DNA of 64,000 nucleotides from Roseivirga sp. (GTDB lineage: Bacteria; Bacteroidota; Bacteroidia; Cytophagales; Cyclobacteriaceae), in NCBI GenBank assembly GCA_021404565.1, contig JAAWWF010000006.1, forward strand, positions 293,642 to 357,641. Direction: 5' to 3'. Under the pieces are notes generated by a model. That model ran no database searches, had not been told where the DNA came from, and was given only the letters and a program-made list of their open reading frames with translations. The stretch's first letter is position 1; each line of letters starts with the position of its first letter. Made by a program: the position numbers and the translations under genes. This document shows, piece by piece, positions 52,491 to 61,249 of this stretch.

Positions 52491-55094
52491 TTAGTCGTCC
52501 CTGAGAATATTGGCTGGATTGGTAGTAGTAGCCCTCAGTGCCTGCAGACCTATGGTCAGAATACCAATGCCGATCATGACCAATGCGGTAATCAGGAAGA
52601 TATCAACCCCAAAGCTTACCCTGTAAGCAAAACCATCGAGCCAGAGGCTATTGCCCAGGTAGGCCAGGGTAAATCCTATGACCATGGCAATACCGAAAAG
52701 GTACATAAAGCCTTTGGAAAGTAATAGGATCAGCCCTTTGGAACTGGCGCCCAATACCTTGCGAATACTCACTTCCTTGAGCCTAACCTGGATGGAGTAG
52801 GTAGCAATACCCAAAAGCCCGAGGGTAGCAATGGTAATACTCAGTATGGCCACGAGTCCTATGATATAAAGAATGTCATAGAAGAAAGCATTGAACTCAT
52901 CAATCTGGCCCTGAAAGGTTTTGGCAATCATCTCGTGATTCGGATCAAATTTGTCCCAGGTCGCCTCAAGTGCTGTCATCTCATCGCTGATATCAAAGCC
53001 GGTGATTTTCACCTGGGCATAGCGGAAGGATGAGGGGCGGTAGCGGAACATCATCGGCTTGATGTCCATGTAGAGGACCATGTAGTTATAATCTTTGACG
53101 ACTCCTGCCACCGTCACTCTGGTGCTGTCTCCCAATATTACCGGTTCATTGATAGCGTCCAGGGCTGTTTCAAAACCAAGTGTTTTCGCACCTGTTTCAT
53201 TTAATATGATGGTTGTTTCATCCCCGTCTTTTTGAGTGGGTAGAAAATTGTCACCAGCCACAAGTGTCAGATTCAGGTTGTCAATATAGCCTTCATCTAC
53301 TGCAAAATAGTTGAAGTTGACGGGTTCCTCGGTAAAGTTACGCTTAGCATCTACATTGGTGGTTTGACCTGTATTGGGAATGAGGTTAGTAGCCGAAATT
53401 CGCTCTACGAAAGGTAATCTGCTCAGCTCAGTCTTAAGAATTTCATAATCCTGGCCCTGGAGCTCTACATTGATGACGTTCTCTTTGGTATAGCCGTAGT
53501 CCTTCTCTACCATAAACTTGATTTGCTTATACACAAGGGTGGAGCTAACGATGAGTACCAATGAAATTACAAACTGGCAAATGATAAGGGCTTTTCTGAG
53601 GTTGACCCTGGAAAGTTTGTTGGAGGATATTGCATTTTTCATGGCCTCGATCGGGCGAAAAGAGGCGAGGTAGAGGGAAGGGAAAAGTCCCGTGATTAGT
53701 CCAACCAATACACTGAAGCCGATAAACTGAGCATATATCTTGGGTTCCAGGCTTAAATCCCAGTTGAGCAAAGAGCTCATTTGCAAATTTTCAAAGGCCG
53801 GAATCAGAAACTGCAATAAACCAATGGCGACTACCAGCGACAGGAGAGAGACCAGTATGGATTCCACAATAAACTGTATGGTGAGATGCCCCTTACGTGC
53901 CCCCATTACTTTGCGTACACCTACTTCTTTGGTACGTGTGAGAGCTCTTGCAGCCGATAGATTGGCATAGTTAAAAGCAGCACAAATGATGATAAGTAAG
54001 GCGAGAATAGCCAGACCAATGACAAAGAAGTTGGGCATGGAAGAACCAATCTGATTTCCATAGAGCGGACCGGGAGTGATATCAGTCATTTTCTGAATGT
54101 TAAAATCTACCAGATACTCCGATTGCTCGTTGTAGTGTTCTTCCTGGAGAGCGGTAAGCATGGGTTCTAGTCCATCCATGGAAACGCCTTCCTGCAAAGT
54201 GAAGTAAACCCAGCCTTCAGTTGTGCCTTCCCAATTACTGAAGGTACGCCCGGTCATAGAAACAAGTGATTCGAACTCGATATGCGTTTTCCCCGGAAAG
54301 GCCTCCAGCACTCCCGTTACCAGGTAATTTTCGTCAGTATCAACGGTGATGGTTTCGCCCATGGGGTTTTTGTCACCAAAGAGTTTTTCGGCAATATCTT
54401 TTCTCAGCACGATACTGTTAGGCTCTTTCAGACAGGTTTCAATATTGCCCTGCTCCAGTTTGAAGCTGAACATCTCAAAGAATGATTGCTCGGTCTGAAG
54501 CCCGTTAATAGCAATGGCCTTACCATCCTGTAGAATTTCTCCACCAAAACCACGGCTAAAGCGTACCATATGCTCAAAACCAGCAAAATCTGCTTGCATT
54601 CTGTCTCCGAGAACTACAGGTACCGTAGCAATAGGCAGGCCTATGCGACCATTGGTACGCTCATGGGTAAAGCGATAAATGCGATCTTTATTTGCCTGGA
54701 AATTGTCATAGCTCAGCTGATCGTTGATCATCAGAATAATGACGAGACAAACGGCCATAGAAACCGAAAGACCTAAAACGTTGATTACGGTAAATGACCT
54801 GTTTTTGAGGAGGTTACGGAAACCTACTTTGAGATAATTGCTTAACATGGATAATGGATTATAAGTGTTGACTTTTGAGTTTTTTGACCGTTTGAGTGTG
54901 TGCCTGTTCATAAACCTGAGAACATCCAGCCAGTACTTGCGATTGGCTTTTCGTAGCCCATAGCGTTCCAGATATTCATCATACCGCTCTTGCATGTCTC
55001 CATAGATGGATTCATGCAAAGGAGCATAGCAATACCACTTAAAAAAGCGGTCTGCCCATTTGGGTGGATTTATATCTTCTGGCAGTTCTTTCAT
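52491..55094 (-). CDS. FtsX-type ABC permease with N-terminal permease prefix domain
   Basis: An 867-residue permease. Residues ~1-85 are a permease prefix domain (PPKWADRFFKWYCYAPLHES, then DMQERYDEYLERYGLRKANR), which precedes the MacB_PCD in permeases paired with PadR regulators. Then TM1 (~105), MacB domain, TMs ~365-470 with RTKEVGVRKVMGARKGH, TM ~500, second domain, and the C-terminal FtsX block (~755-860) with RLKEVSIRKVLGASSKG ending NPANILRDD. The gene starts 3 bp after the PadR stop, so they are co-transcribed. No ATPase is adjacent. Confidence 0.93.
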   Translation of the reverse strand: MKELPEDINPPKWADRFFKWYCYAPLHESIYGDMQERYDEYLERYGLRKANRKYWLDVLRFMNRHTLKRSKNSKVNTYNPLSMLSNYLKVGFRNLLKNRSFTVINVLGLSVSMAVCLVIILMINDQLSYDNFQANKDRIYRFTHERTNGRIGLPIATVPVVLGDRMQADFAGFEHMVRFSRGFGGEILQDGKAIAINGLQTEQSFFEMFSFKLEQGNIETCLKEPNSIVLRKDIAEKLFGDKNPMGETITVDTDENYLVTGVLEAFPGKTHIEFESLVSMTGRTFSNWEGTTEGWVYFTLQEGVSMDGLEPMLTALQEEHYNEQSEYLVDFNIQKMTDITPGPLYGNQIGSSMPNFFVIGLAILALLIIICAAFNYANLSAARALTRTKEVGVRKVMGARKGHLTIQFIVESILVSLLSLVVAIGLLQFLIPAFENLQMSSLLNWDLSLEPKIYAQFIGFSVLVGLITGLFPSLYLASFRPIEAMKNAISSNKLSRVNLRKALIICQFVISLVLIVSSTLVYKQIKFMVEKDYGYTKENVINVELQGQDYEILKTELSRLPFVERISATNLIPNTGQTTNVDAKRNFTEEPVNFNYFAVDEGYIDNLNLTLVAGDNFLPTQKDGDETTIILNETGAKTLGFETALDAINEPVILGDSTRVTVAGVVKDYNYMVLYMDIKPMMFRYRPSSFRYAQVKITGFDISDEMTALEATWDKFDPNHEMIAKTFQGQIDEFNAFFYDILYIIGLVAILSITIATLGLLGIATYSIQVRLKEVSIRKVLGASSKGLILLLSKGFMYLFGIAMVIGFTLAYLGNSLWLDGFAYRVSFGVDIFLITALVMIGIGILTIGLQALRATTTNPANILRDD

Positions 55095-55097
55095 TTA

Positions 55098-55427
55098 TTA
55101 GCTGAATTCTATCACGAATTTTGGAATCATGTCCCAGATATGATTGCGGGCATCGCGTGCCTCAATCAATGATTTCTTACCTTCTGCTGTGATCAGAAAT
55201 ACACGCTTGCGTCTGCCTCTGCGATTGCCTTCGGCATCGCCTATATGAGAGGACACGTAACCTTTTTCTTCCAGCCGATAGAGTGCCGTATGTACGCTAC
55301 TCATAGTGACCGGCCGACTTAGCTCTTTTTCTATGGCTCTTGTGATAGACAGGCCATAGGCCTCTCCATGCTGAGCGGCTACCAGCAGTAACACGATTTC
55401 TTCGAATTCTCCGAGTTTGTGATGCAT
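55098..55427 (-). CDS. PadR-family transcriptional regulator
   Basis: A 109-residue winged-helix protein. GEFEEIVLLLVAAQHGEAYG is the PadR opening, RPVTMSSVHTALYRLEEKGY the recognition helix and wing, and GRRKRVFLITAEGKKSLIEA the following strand/helix. It lies 3 bp upstream of the prefix-domain permease gene and almost certainly represses that operon in response to the transported compound. Two matching palindromes upstream (55433-55448 and 55496-55511) are the likely operators. Confidence 0.95.
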   Translation of the reverse strand: MHHKLGEFEEIVLLLVAAQHGEAYGLSITRAIEKELSRPVTMSSVHTALYRLEEKGYVSSHIGDAEGNRRGRRKRVFLITAEGKKSLIEARDARNHIWDMIPKFVIEFS

Positions 55428-55432
55428 TTATT

Positions 55433-55448
55433 TTTACCCTTTTGTAAA
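55433..55448. promoter_or_regulatory. Candidate PadR operator 1 (TTTAC-N6-GTAAA)
   Basis: TTTAC CCTTTT GTAAA, six bases upstream of the PadR ATG. Embedded in a 25-bp sequence (TTTACCCTTTTGTAAAACAA plus TTAAG) that recurs at 55496 with three differences. Confidence 0.65.
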
Positions 55449-55495
55449 ACAATTAAGCCAAACTTAATGAAAACTGACAGCTTGACTCAGTTTTT

Positions 55496-55511
55496 TTTAC
55501 CCATTTGTAAA
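55496..55511. promoter_or_regulatory. Candidate PadR operator 2 (TTTAC-N6-GTAAA)
   Basis: TTTAC CCATTT GTAAA. Centre is 63 bp from operator 1, which equals six DNA turns, so two dimers would sit on the same face. Confidence 0.65.
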
Positions 55512-55524
55512 ATAATTAAGGAGT

Positions 55525-55548
55525 AAAAAAGCCTCGCTTCCGGGGCTT
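55525..55548 (-). terminator. Rho-independent terminator, minus strand
   Basis: On the minus strand AAGCCCCG-GAAG-CGAGGCTT is followed by TTTT. It points toward PadR. Because no gene is seen between it and the first hairpin at 55851-55879, it may be a backup for the cbb3 operon or end an unseen RNA. Confidence 0.7.
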
Positions 55549-55850
55549 CTTTGCTATGTGACGCCAGGGGACTGACAAATGTTGCAAGGGCCTGAGAGAA
55601 AATTAGTGAACCGGGGAATCTGTTACTTGGACCACCCCGATCATCAAGATTTGAGAAATGCCTCCTGATCTCTGTTTGGCCACGCCTGTCCAAAGGAGGG
55701 GATAGCAGTGTTAGTTTTACAATCTTGAGAGACGGTGTCCTTTGAGGCGTGTATTTACACTCCTTTTACCACGAAGTCCAGATGAGTTTGTTCTTGAAAG
55801 CAGTGAAGGACATCGTCCTTTATTTCAAAGGCACTTCCCCGATAGTAAAG

Positions 55851-55879
55851 AAAGAGGCCGCCCTTCCGGCAGCCTCTTT
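55851..55879 (-). terminator. Terminator hairpin of the cbb3 operon
   Basis: AAAGAGGCCGCC-CTTCC-GGCAGCCTCTTT, a 12-bp stem with a single mismatch, lies ~140 bp past the last gene of the operon on the minus strand, followed by TTTC then TTTA. Confidence 0.75.
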
Positions 55880-56016
55880 ACTAACCAAAACATAAGACTC
55901 ATCGAGCAAAAGACGGCTGACCCCTCAGTCCACTGAATTTTCGATCAACTTCAATGACCTCGTAAGGACAGCTTCCCTCAAAGGGGAGCACTTTTGTACA
56001 GACCTCTGGGAGCTCT

Positions 56017-56418
56017 CTAAACCACGACATTGGATACCAAATAGAAGATGCCCCAACTGACAAAGCCTATCAGCAGCACCCAGAGCCAGCTGGGCACGGC
56101 CTTGGGCGTTTCAGATCCACTCACTAAAAACTGTTCCTGCGACTCGCTACCATAGGCATTGATGGTGAGGTCAATGGATTCATCCACCACCTCATTATCT
56201 TTCAGACCATCTACATCTATCTGAGGTCCATTGCGTACCGTGAAGGGTATTACCCGAATGCCTTCAATGCCATCTGAAGAGTTGGCGATGATCTTCAGGG
56301 AATGTTCCCCGTCAGTGAGCTTGGTGGTGTCTAACTGAAAATTGACCGGAGGGAGGAAGTCACCTACAGGTTGAGACGCATCGTCTATAAATACCTTAAC
56401 TCTTTTCTTAGTCTGCAT
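56017..56418 (-). CDS. Small cbb3-associated protein with one C-terminal TM
   Basis: Start set at 56418 (MQTKKRVKVFIDDASQPVG) because upstream residues overlap the preceding gene more and lack the family look. 133 residues: a small beta-sandwich-like part (PPVNFQLDTTKLTDGEHSLK; IPFTVRNGPQIDVDG), then a C-terminal TM (WLWVLLIGFVSWGIFYLV). Overlaps the previous gene by 11 bp. Its fixed place in the oxidase operon suggests an assembly or electron-transfer accessory. It is not a canonical CcoP, CcoQ, CcoG or CcoS. Confidence 0.75.
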   Translation of the reverse strand: MQTKKRVKVFIDDASQPVGDFLPPVNFQLDTTKLTDGEHSLKIIANSSDGIEGIRVIPFTVRNGPQIDVDGLKDNEVVDESIDLTINAYGSESQEQFLVSGSETPKAVPSWLWVLLIGFVSWGIFYLVSNVVV

Positions 56419-56716
56419 GCTGATCGAGGATTTGATTTTTGATATGATCTTCTTGTTCATTAGGTCGAATGAGGTGCTTGACGCTATAGAACAGGGTGTA
56501 GATGACTACAATCACTGAAATAAAGACAATGATATAGTCGGCCTGGACCTTCTCGTTTGATTCAAAGCCGGGCAGCAGTACCTGTGCACAGCTGGTAATA
56601 CCATCCAGTAATACCTCGTAGGGCTGGCGGTCATCACGGGCCATTTCATAAGAACCCCAGTACATAAGACCAAACAGAGCAAGACCCAAAGTCCATTTTA
56701 TAATGCGCTTTCTCAT
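56408..56716 (-). CDS. Two-TM small membrane protein of the cbb3 operon
   Basis: A 102-residue protein with TMs at ~7-24 and ~55-75 (YIIVFISVIVVIYTLFYSV) and charged ends. It overlaps the CcoO-fusion gene by four bases (ATGA-type coupling). In position it could replace CcoQ/FixQ, but it is larger than CcoQ and I see no conserved CcoQ wording. Role inferred as oxidase subunit or assembly factor. Confidence 0.7.
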   Translation of the reverse strand: MRKRIIKWTLGLALFGLMYWGSYEMARDDRQPYEVLLDGITSCAQVLLPGFESNEKVQADYIIVFISVIVVIYTLFYSVKHLIRPNEQEDHIKNQILDQHAD

Positions 56717-57747
56717 TGATTTGTAGCTGTTTTATCTCTGATCTCTTTTACATGAGCTACTGTGGTTTTAGGAGCCTTATTACCCCAGTGGTTTCGCTCA
56801 AAGTTGATGATGGCTGCAATCTGCTCATTGCTCAAAACCGGTCCCAGTGCTGGCATGGCTCCGTACTCATTAGGACGATCAAAACCATTGAGGATAATGT
56901 TGATCATTTGATCTGGGCTTTTATCGAGTACAATGAGGCTGCCCTTCAAAGGAGGGAATGCTCCGGGAATACCCTCACCATTGGCCTGGTGACAAGCCTG
57001 GCATTGTCGCTCGTAGGCTTTAGGGCCCAGGGAGTTCAGAAGTATTTCTTCCTGGTTCACTTCAGATTCTGTTACAGCACTCATGGGTCGGGGAGTGTCT
57101 TCCTTTTTCATCCAGTCATATTCGATGAACTCGGGAGTACTGATCTTGGGGATTTCAGCCTGTTTCAGAGAGTTCAAATAGACGACCAGATGTTCGGCCC
57201 TTTGTGTGGCCACAATGACATCTTCAGGCTTGTCTTTAAAGCCATCAGGTACATTTACCACCTGATCTCCCGGCCCCGCAGTGGCTTTGGTCTTAAAAAG
57301 CCAGGGGTAAGAGGGCATGATCGACTCCGGCACTACCGCCCTGGGGTTATAGAGGTGGATATAATGCCATACTTCCCCCTGACGGCTCCCGACATTGGTC
57401 AGGTCCGGGCCTGTTCTTTCTGTGCCCAGTAGAGAAGGGGTACTTCTCCAGGTACCCAGCCGTTTGTTATCAGCAAAATCTGCAGGAATGGAAGGCCGCT
57501 TCCCCCATACCTGGTCTGTAGCGATGTTTCTTACCTGCTGGGTATGGCAGGCAACACAGCCTTCCGCTACAAAGACCTTGAGGCCCTGACTTGCTTCTGG
57601 TGAGAGAAACTCCTTGTTCCTCAGTGGTGGATTGTTGTCCTGAACATACTTTGCCGGAAATACGGCAATGATGAGACTGAGCGTCAGGAACCCTACAAAT
57701 ATGGAGATCAGCAGCAGTCTGTGATTGGTATGAAAGTTAAAATTCAT
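56713..57747 (-). CDS. ccoO: cbb3 oxidase subunit II (CcoO) fused to a second cytochrome c domain
   Basis: A 344-residue protein. TM1 at ~11-31; the CcoO-type heme-c motif CVACH at 64-68, followed by the hallmark GTERTGPDLTNVGSRQGE and the LYNPRAVVPESIMPSYPWLF stretch (~130-150). From ~235 a second c-type domain carries CQACH (~248-252) and GAMPALGPVLS (axial Met). Canonical CcoO has one heme; the extra domain probably takes the place of CcoP, for which no separate gene is seen. It passes electrons to CcoN in the membrane. It starts ten bases after CcoN's stop. Confidence 0.9.
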   Translation of the reverse strand: MNFNFHTNHRLLLISIFVGFLTLSLIIAVFPAKYVQDNNPPLRNKEFLSPEASQGLKVFVAEGCVACHTQQVRNIATDQVWGKRPSIPADFADNKRLGTWRSTPSLLGTERTGPDLTNVGSRQGEVWHYIHLYNPRAVVPESIMPSYPWLFKTKATAGPGDQVVNVPDGFKDKPEDVIVATQRAEHLVVYLNSLKQAEIPKISTPEFIEYDWMKKEDTPRPMSAVTESEVNQEEILLNSLGPKAYERQCQACHQANGEGIPGAFPPLKGSLIVLDKSPDQMINIILNGFDRPNEYGAMPALGPVLSNEQIAAIINFERNHWGNKAPKTTVAHVKEIRDKTATNQ

Positions 57748-57757
57748 GGTCTTGTCG

Positions 57758-59569
57758 TTAAGAGATGAGCACTTTCTTTTCGTATTTCAGAATCAGCTGA
57801 TCTGTGAGGTCAGGCGCTTCAGAGACTGGTTGTGACATGCGCCAGAGGTTGACACAGAATATGACATGTGACAGAAACATCATGGTTCCTCCAATCGCTC
57901 TCCAAAGCCAGTAGGGAGCCATAAGCGTCACAGATTTGATAAAAGAGTCACCTTCCAGCCAGCTGACTCCCTTGAGGGTACCGCCTATCATCATGGAGAA
58001 CATGTAGATGATCAGGCCTACAAAGGCCATCCAGAAATGAGCTCCGACATAGACTTCTTTAGGCGCACGACCGGTAATTCTGGGAACGAGGTAGTAAATG
58101 CCTCCCCAGAGGAAAAAGGCGATAATGCCGTACATGGTCATGTGCGAATGCGCCACATTGAAATCTGTAAAGTGCCAGATTACATTGGTGAAGCGAAAGG
58201 CCTGCATGGTGCCCTGTGCAGAACCAACAAAGTAGAAGACGATGCCCACCAATAAGAAGGGTAGTACATAGCTGTCTTTCAATTTTCTCCAGGAGCCTCT
58301 GAAGGTGAGCAGAAAATTAGTGGTACCGGCAATTACCGGTATAAGCATACCCATGCTGAATACAATGGCCACCGTTTGCAGCGACCAGGGTATGGGGCTG
58401 AACACAAAGTGATGTGTACCAATAAGGGTATAGAATAGCATTTGTGTCCAAAAGGCCAGGACCCCGAGTGAGTAAGAATAAATGGGTTTATTCAGTGACT
58501 GGGGCAGGAAATAGTACACTAGTCCCAGAGTGAAAGTCATAAACCACATACCAACTCCCTGGTGCATGTAATAGCCTTGGATGATGGTTTCGCCCAGTCC
58601 GTTTTGATAGAAGGGAAGGTAAGCGATGGTTACCAGTACCAGTGTCCAGGCGCATGCCCCGAGTATGTACCAGTTGGAAACATAAATCTCTTTGGTATTT
58701 CTTCTGGCGATGGTTTGGTAGAAGTTCCACAGGCAAATGATCAGACCTGCCGCGAAGAGGGCAGTCACGGGCCAGATATACTCGCGGTATTCGCCACCAC
58801 CATTGTTGACGCCATTCATAAGCAAAAGACTGCCAATGGCTACCGAGCTGTTGATCAGGATCAGGGCCGTCCAGCCGGCCTTCAGACTGTAAATGGCTGT
58901 ATTGCAGGTACGGGAGACTACGAGATGTCCCAGGCCCAGCATGGCCATAGATGACCAGCCCCAGAAAACAGCATTGGTATGTACGGGTCTGAGCCGGCCA
59001 AAGGAGAGCCAGGCTACATTGTCCAGTTCGGGCCAGACGAATTTCATGCCCAGGTATTGACCTATCAGCGTGCCGAAGATCAGCCAGAAAGCCGCAGAAC
59101 CGATGAAAGCCAGTATCAACTTAGAGAAAGCAGGGTTGAGATTCATCTTAGAGATGGCTACTTTTTTACGGCTGACCATTGGTGAACTGTGTACTTCATT
59201 TTCTACCTGACGGATCAGGCCTTTTTCGTCTTTCGCCACAGTAATGCCTGATAGCTCATGGCCTTCCAGGCTAAACTCTGTTCGGGACTTGCCTGCTAAT
59301 GCCTGTAGCTCTTCTTCATCGAGGTTTTCTATCAGGTGCTTTAATTCCTTTCTTTCGTCAGTCTTTTCTTTTTTGGAAATAGCTGAGAAAGCAGCGCTGA
59401 TCTTAACAATAGCCAGCACTATACATACGGCCAATACCAGGGCTCCCAGCAGGAGCGTTCCGGTAATTCCGGGCTCTGCGGTTAGCTGTCTTTCCGTTGC
59501 CTGTGCCCATAAGGGCCCACTTCCCAAAAGGCATAGCAGTGCCAGTGAAAATTTTATGATTGTTCTCAT
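57758..59569 (-). CDS. ccoN: cbb3-type cytochrome c oxidase subunit I (CcoN)
   Basis: A 603-residue catalytic subunit. An N-terminal extension (~1-150) holds a signal-like helix and a TM (~34-58). The core has His ligands in RPVHTNAVFW (~197, heme b), YYMHQGVGMW (~345, CuB), IGTHHFVFSP (~398/399, CuB) and DFNVAHSHMTMYG (~479/481, hemes b3/b). A Tyr lies six residues before the HisHis pair (LFYTLIGTHH), where the cross-linked Tyr of cbb3 oxidases sits, so it is an O2 reductase rather than an NO reductase. High-affinity O2 respiration in the inner membrane. Confidence 0.92.
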   Translation of the reverse strand: MRTIIKFSLALLCLLGSGPLWAQATERQLTAEPGITGTLLLGALVLAVCIVLAIVKISAAFSAISKKEKTDERKELKHLIENLDEEELQALAGKSRTEFSLEGHELSGITVAKDEKGLIRQVENEVHSSPMVSRKKVAISKMNLNPAFSKLILAFIGSAAFWLIFGTLIGQYLGMKFVWPELDNVAWLSFGRLRPVHTNAVFWGWSSMAMLGLGHLVVSRTCNTAIYSLKAGWTALILINSSVAIGSLLLMNGVNNGGGEYREYIWPVTALFAAGLIICLWNFYQTIARRNTKEIYVSNWYILGACAWTLVLVTIAYLPFYQNGLGETIIQGYYMHQGVGMWFMTFTLGLVYYFLPQSLNKPIYSYSLGVLAFWTQMLFYTLIGTHHFVFSPIPWSLQTVAIVFSMGMLIPVIAGTTNFLLTFRGSWRKLKDSYVLPFLLVGIVFYFVGSAQGTMQAFRFTNVIWHFTDFNVAHSHMTMYGIIAFFLWGGIYYLVPRITGRAPKEVYVGAHFWMAFVGLIIYMFSMMIGGTLKGVSWLEGDSFIKSVTLMAPYWLWRAIGGTMMFLSHVIFCVNLWRMSQPVSEAPDLTDQLILKYEKKVLIS

Positions 59570-59615
59570 TTAAGCGGTATTAATGTTTGATGTAATGTTT
59601 GTTTCGTTCTGTGAA

Positions 59616-60080
59616 TCAGGCGGTTGAGACCTTCATGGGGGAATAAAAAGTGGCAAATGATTTCAAAGCCAGGCGGGTGTAGAGTATCAGGGTTGCGAGC
59701 TTGGCTACCTCAAAAGCGAGGTAATAGAAATGAATATTGGAAGGGGGCAGGAGGCTACCATCCATGATCAGGGCAGCCCGGGCATCCAGTGCGGGTAAGA
59801 GCCAGAATGACTGGAAGCACACAATGGCCAGGAGTACAAGGCACCATCCCGGAGTTCTGTTTTGAAAGCGATTGAAGATCTCAGAGATGATAAGGAGAAG
59901 GAGGAGTACCCACTCAATCTTGTTGAGCGCAGCAAAAATGACTCTGCCCACCGAGAGACCTATGGGAAGTGTCACCAGTTCTGCCTGGAACTTAAGCGGA
60001 GCTTCCATAAAGCTGATGGCCAGGAGAAAACCGATCCAAAGAATGGAAATGACAAATCGAAAACGGGATGACTTTTCCAT
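59616..60080 (-). CDS. Four-TM membrane protein of the cbb3/RIC operon
   Basis: A 154-residue integral membrane protein with hydrophobic segments at ~8-25, ~40-65, ~75-93 and ~118-140. KFQAELVTLPIGLSVGRVIF is the most distinctive stretch; no heme- or metal-ligand spacing is clear. It lies one base from RIC and 46 bp from CcoN, so it belongs to the same transcript. DUF4149-like topology is possible, but I am not sure. Confidence 0.65.
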   Translation of the reverse strand: MEKSSRFRFVISILWIGFLLAISFMEAPLKFQAELVTLPIGLSVGRVIFAALNKIEWVLLLLLIISEIFNRFQNRTPGWCLVLLAIVCFQSFWLLPALDARAALIMDGSLLPPSNIHFYYLAFEVAKLATLILYTRLALKSFATFYSPMKVSTA

Positions 60081-60081
60081 A

Positions 60082-60822
60082 TCAGTTGATTAATTGTTGA
60101 TATAACTTCTCAGCCTTGGGCATGAGTATGTGCTCTTCCAGATGCACATGTACATGAATGTCTTTCGTGAGTTGTTCCAGCAGGGTATAGGTTTGTATAT
60201 AGCTGCTACAGGCATCCTCAGGCAAACTGAAGTTGTTGGTGAGCTTTTTGATTTGCTCCAGTGCCTGACCTGCGGCCACATGCTCTTGCTCGATTGGTTC
60301 CCATAAGGTACTCACACTCCTTTTTGGGCTGGCTGGTTCAGCCTCGTTCTTTAATTGCTCTTCCATATAAAGCAGTGAAGGAAAAACAAAGAGTTCTTCT
60401 TTCTGCAAATGTGCAGACAGCTCTCCCTTTAAGACTTTAAAGAGCTCATTCAACTCGACCAATTCAGGATGATCATTACCATGAACGATGGCTATCTTTT
60501 CCACTAAAACACCCAGTTTTTGCAGGGCCTCTCTGGTAAATACATGATGCTTGTCTTTGATATATTGAATCAATGAGCTGAGGGCCAGGTATTCCAGATC
60601 GATCAAGGAGGACTGGTCTGACTTATTCGTTTTTGAATTACTCAGCCACTGCTCTATTTCGCGAATGATGAGGTGTTCATCGAACTGCCCAAGTTGCAGG
60701 GCTTTTTGCAAACTGATATCACCTCCACAGCAATAGTCGATGCCTCTTTTTTCAAAGTACTCGATTAGCGATGGGGTTTCATCCACCAGTGAATTGATTG
60801 TTTTTTCAGTGAGTGTTTTCAT
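60082..60822 (-). CDS. ric: Iron-sulfur cluster repair di-iron protein (RIC/ScdA/YtfE)
   Basis: A 246-residue protein. N-terminal DUF542 (1-60) contains IDYCCGGDISLQKAL with the Cys-Cys pair. The C-terminal hemerythrin-like domain (~75-240) has spaced His/Glu ligands: YIKDKHHVFTRE, VHGNDHPELVEL, LSAHLQKEELFVFP, EQEHVAAG and VHVHLEEHILMP. It repairs Fe-S centres after nitric-oxide or oxidative damage. It overlaps the haemoglobin gene by 17 bp, so translation is coupled. Confidence 0.95.
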   Translation of the reverse strand: MKTLTEKTINSLVDETPSLIEYFEKRGIDYCCGGDISLQKALQLGQFDEHLIIREIEQWLSNSKTNKSDQSSLIDLEYLALSSLIQYIKDKHHVFTREALQKLGVLVEKIAIVHGNDHPELVELNELFKVLKGELSAHLQKEELFVFPSLLYMEEQLKNEAEPASPKRSVSTLWEPIEQEHVAAGQALEQIKKLTNNFSLPEDACSSYIQTYTLLEQLTKDIHVHVHLEEHILMPKAEKLYQQLIN

Positions 60823-61216
60823 GTTGCTGATGTTCTCGTGCGTTGAAAATTCTTAGAAACATAGTAGCGGCCATGCTCCGGGCACGGGCTTTGGCTATTT
60901 CTGCATATCGACCTGTAAAGAGAGAATCGAGGGTTTCGAACCAGAGTTGTAGCCAGTTGCCGAAATGGGCCTGGTGGATGGTGTTGTTGAACTGCCGATC
61001 GACATTAATATGAACCTGGAGCGGATTGCCCTTATAATTGCGAACGAAGAAGAGGTTGGTTTCCCAGAAATCTGTCAGGCGTATGAGGTGACTGTCCCAG
61101 TCATCAATGGCTGCATTGAAGATGGGGCCTAAGGCCTCATGTGCTCTTACTTTATCATAAAACGTATTTACCAGCAGGGCAATGTCGTCTCTTGTTTGCA
61201 GGTCTTTCCCTTTCAT
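60806..61216 (-). CDS. Group III truncated haemoglobin
   Basis: A 136-residue globin of the short group III type (VNTFYDKVRAHEALGPIFN; FWETNLFF; IHQAHFGNWLQLWFETLD with the proximal His). Helix shortening and the FW-plus-HFxxW wording fit group III. It binds O2 or NO and may pass it on. It opens the operon that continues with RIC and the cbb3 oxidase. A TAnnTTTG promoter element ends only four bases before its ATG. Confidence 0.92.
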   Translation of the reverse strand: MKGKDLQTRDDIALLVNTFYDKVRAHEALGPIFNAAIDDWDSHLIRLTDFWETNLFFVRNYKGNPLQVHINVDRQFNNTIHQAHFGNWLQLWFETLDSLFTGRYAEIAKARARSMAATMFLRIFNAREHQQHENTH

Positions 61217-61220
61217 ACCC

Positions 61221-61228
61221 CAAACATA
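61221..61228 (-). promoter_or_regulatory. Bacteroidota -7 promoter element TATGTTTG
   Basis: TATGTTTG fits the TAnnTTTG -7 consensus on the minus strand. It ends four bases before the haemoglobin ATG, which places the transcription start at or next to the start codon. Confidence 0.7.
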
Positions 61229-61249
61229 GACCCCGAGTGCTTCATGGGT

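Larger units (their letters stand above)
55428..56016. other. 589-bp gap holding operators and two terminators
   Basis: Besides the two TTTAC-N6-GTAAA sites and the hairpins at 55525-55548 and 55851-55879, the region 55560-55850 shows no convincing gene on either strand. Confidence 0.6.

Noticed and set aside
55487..55693. 68-residue minus-strand reading frame
   Set aside because: It runs through the terminator hairpin and one of the candidate operators and has no coding character.
57758..59569. Nitric oxide reductase (NorB-like)
   Set aside because: The neighbours are NO-related, but the Tyr six residues before HisHis and the CcoO-type partner favour a cbb3 oxygen reductase.
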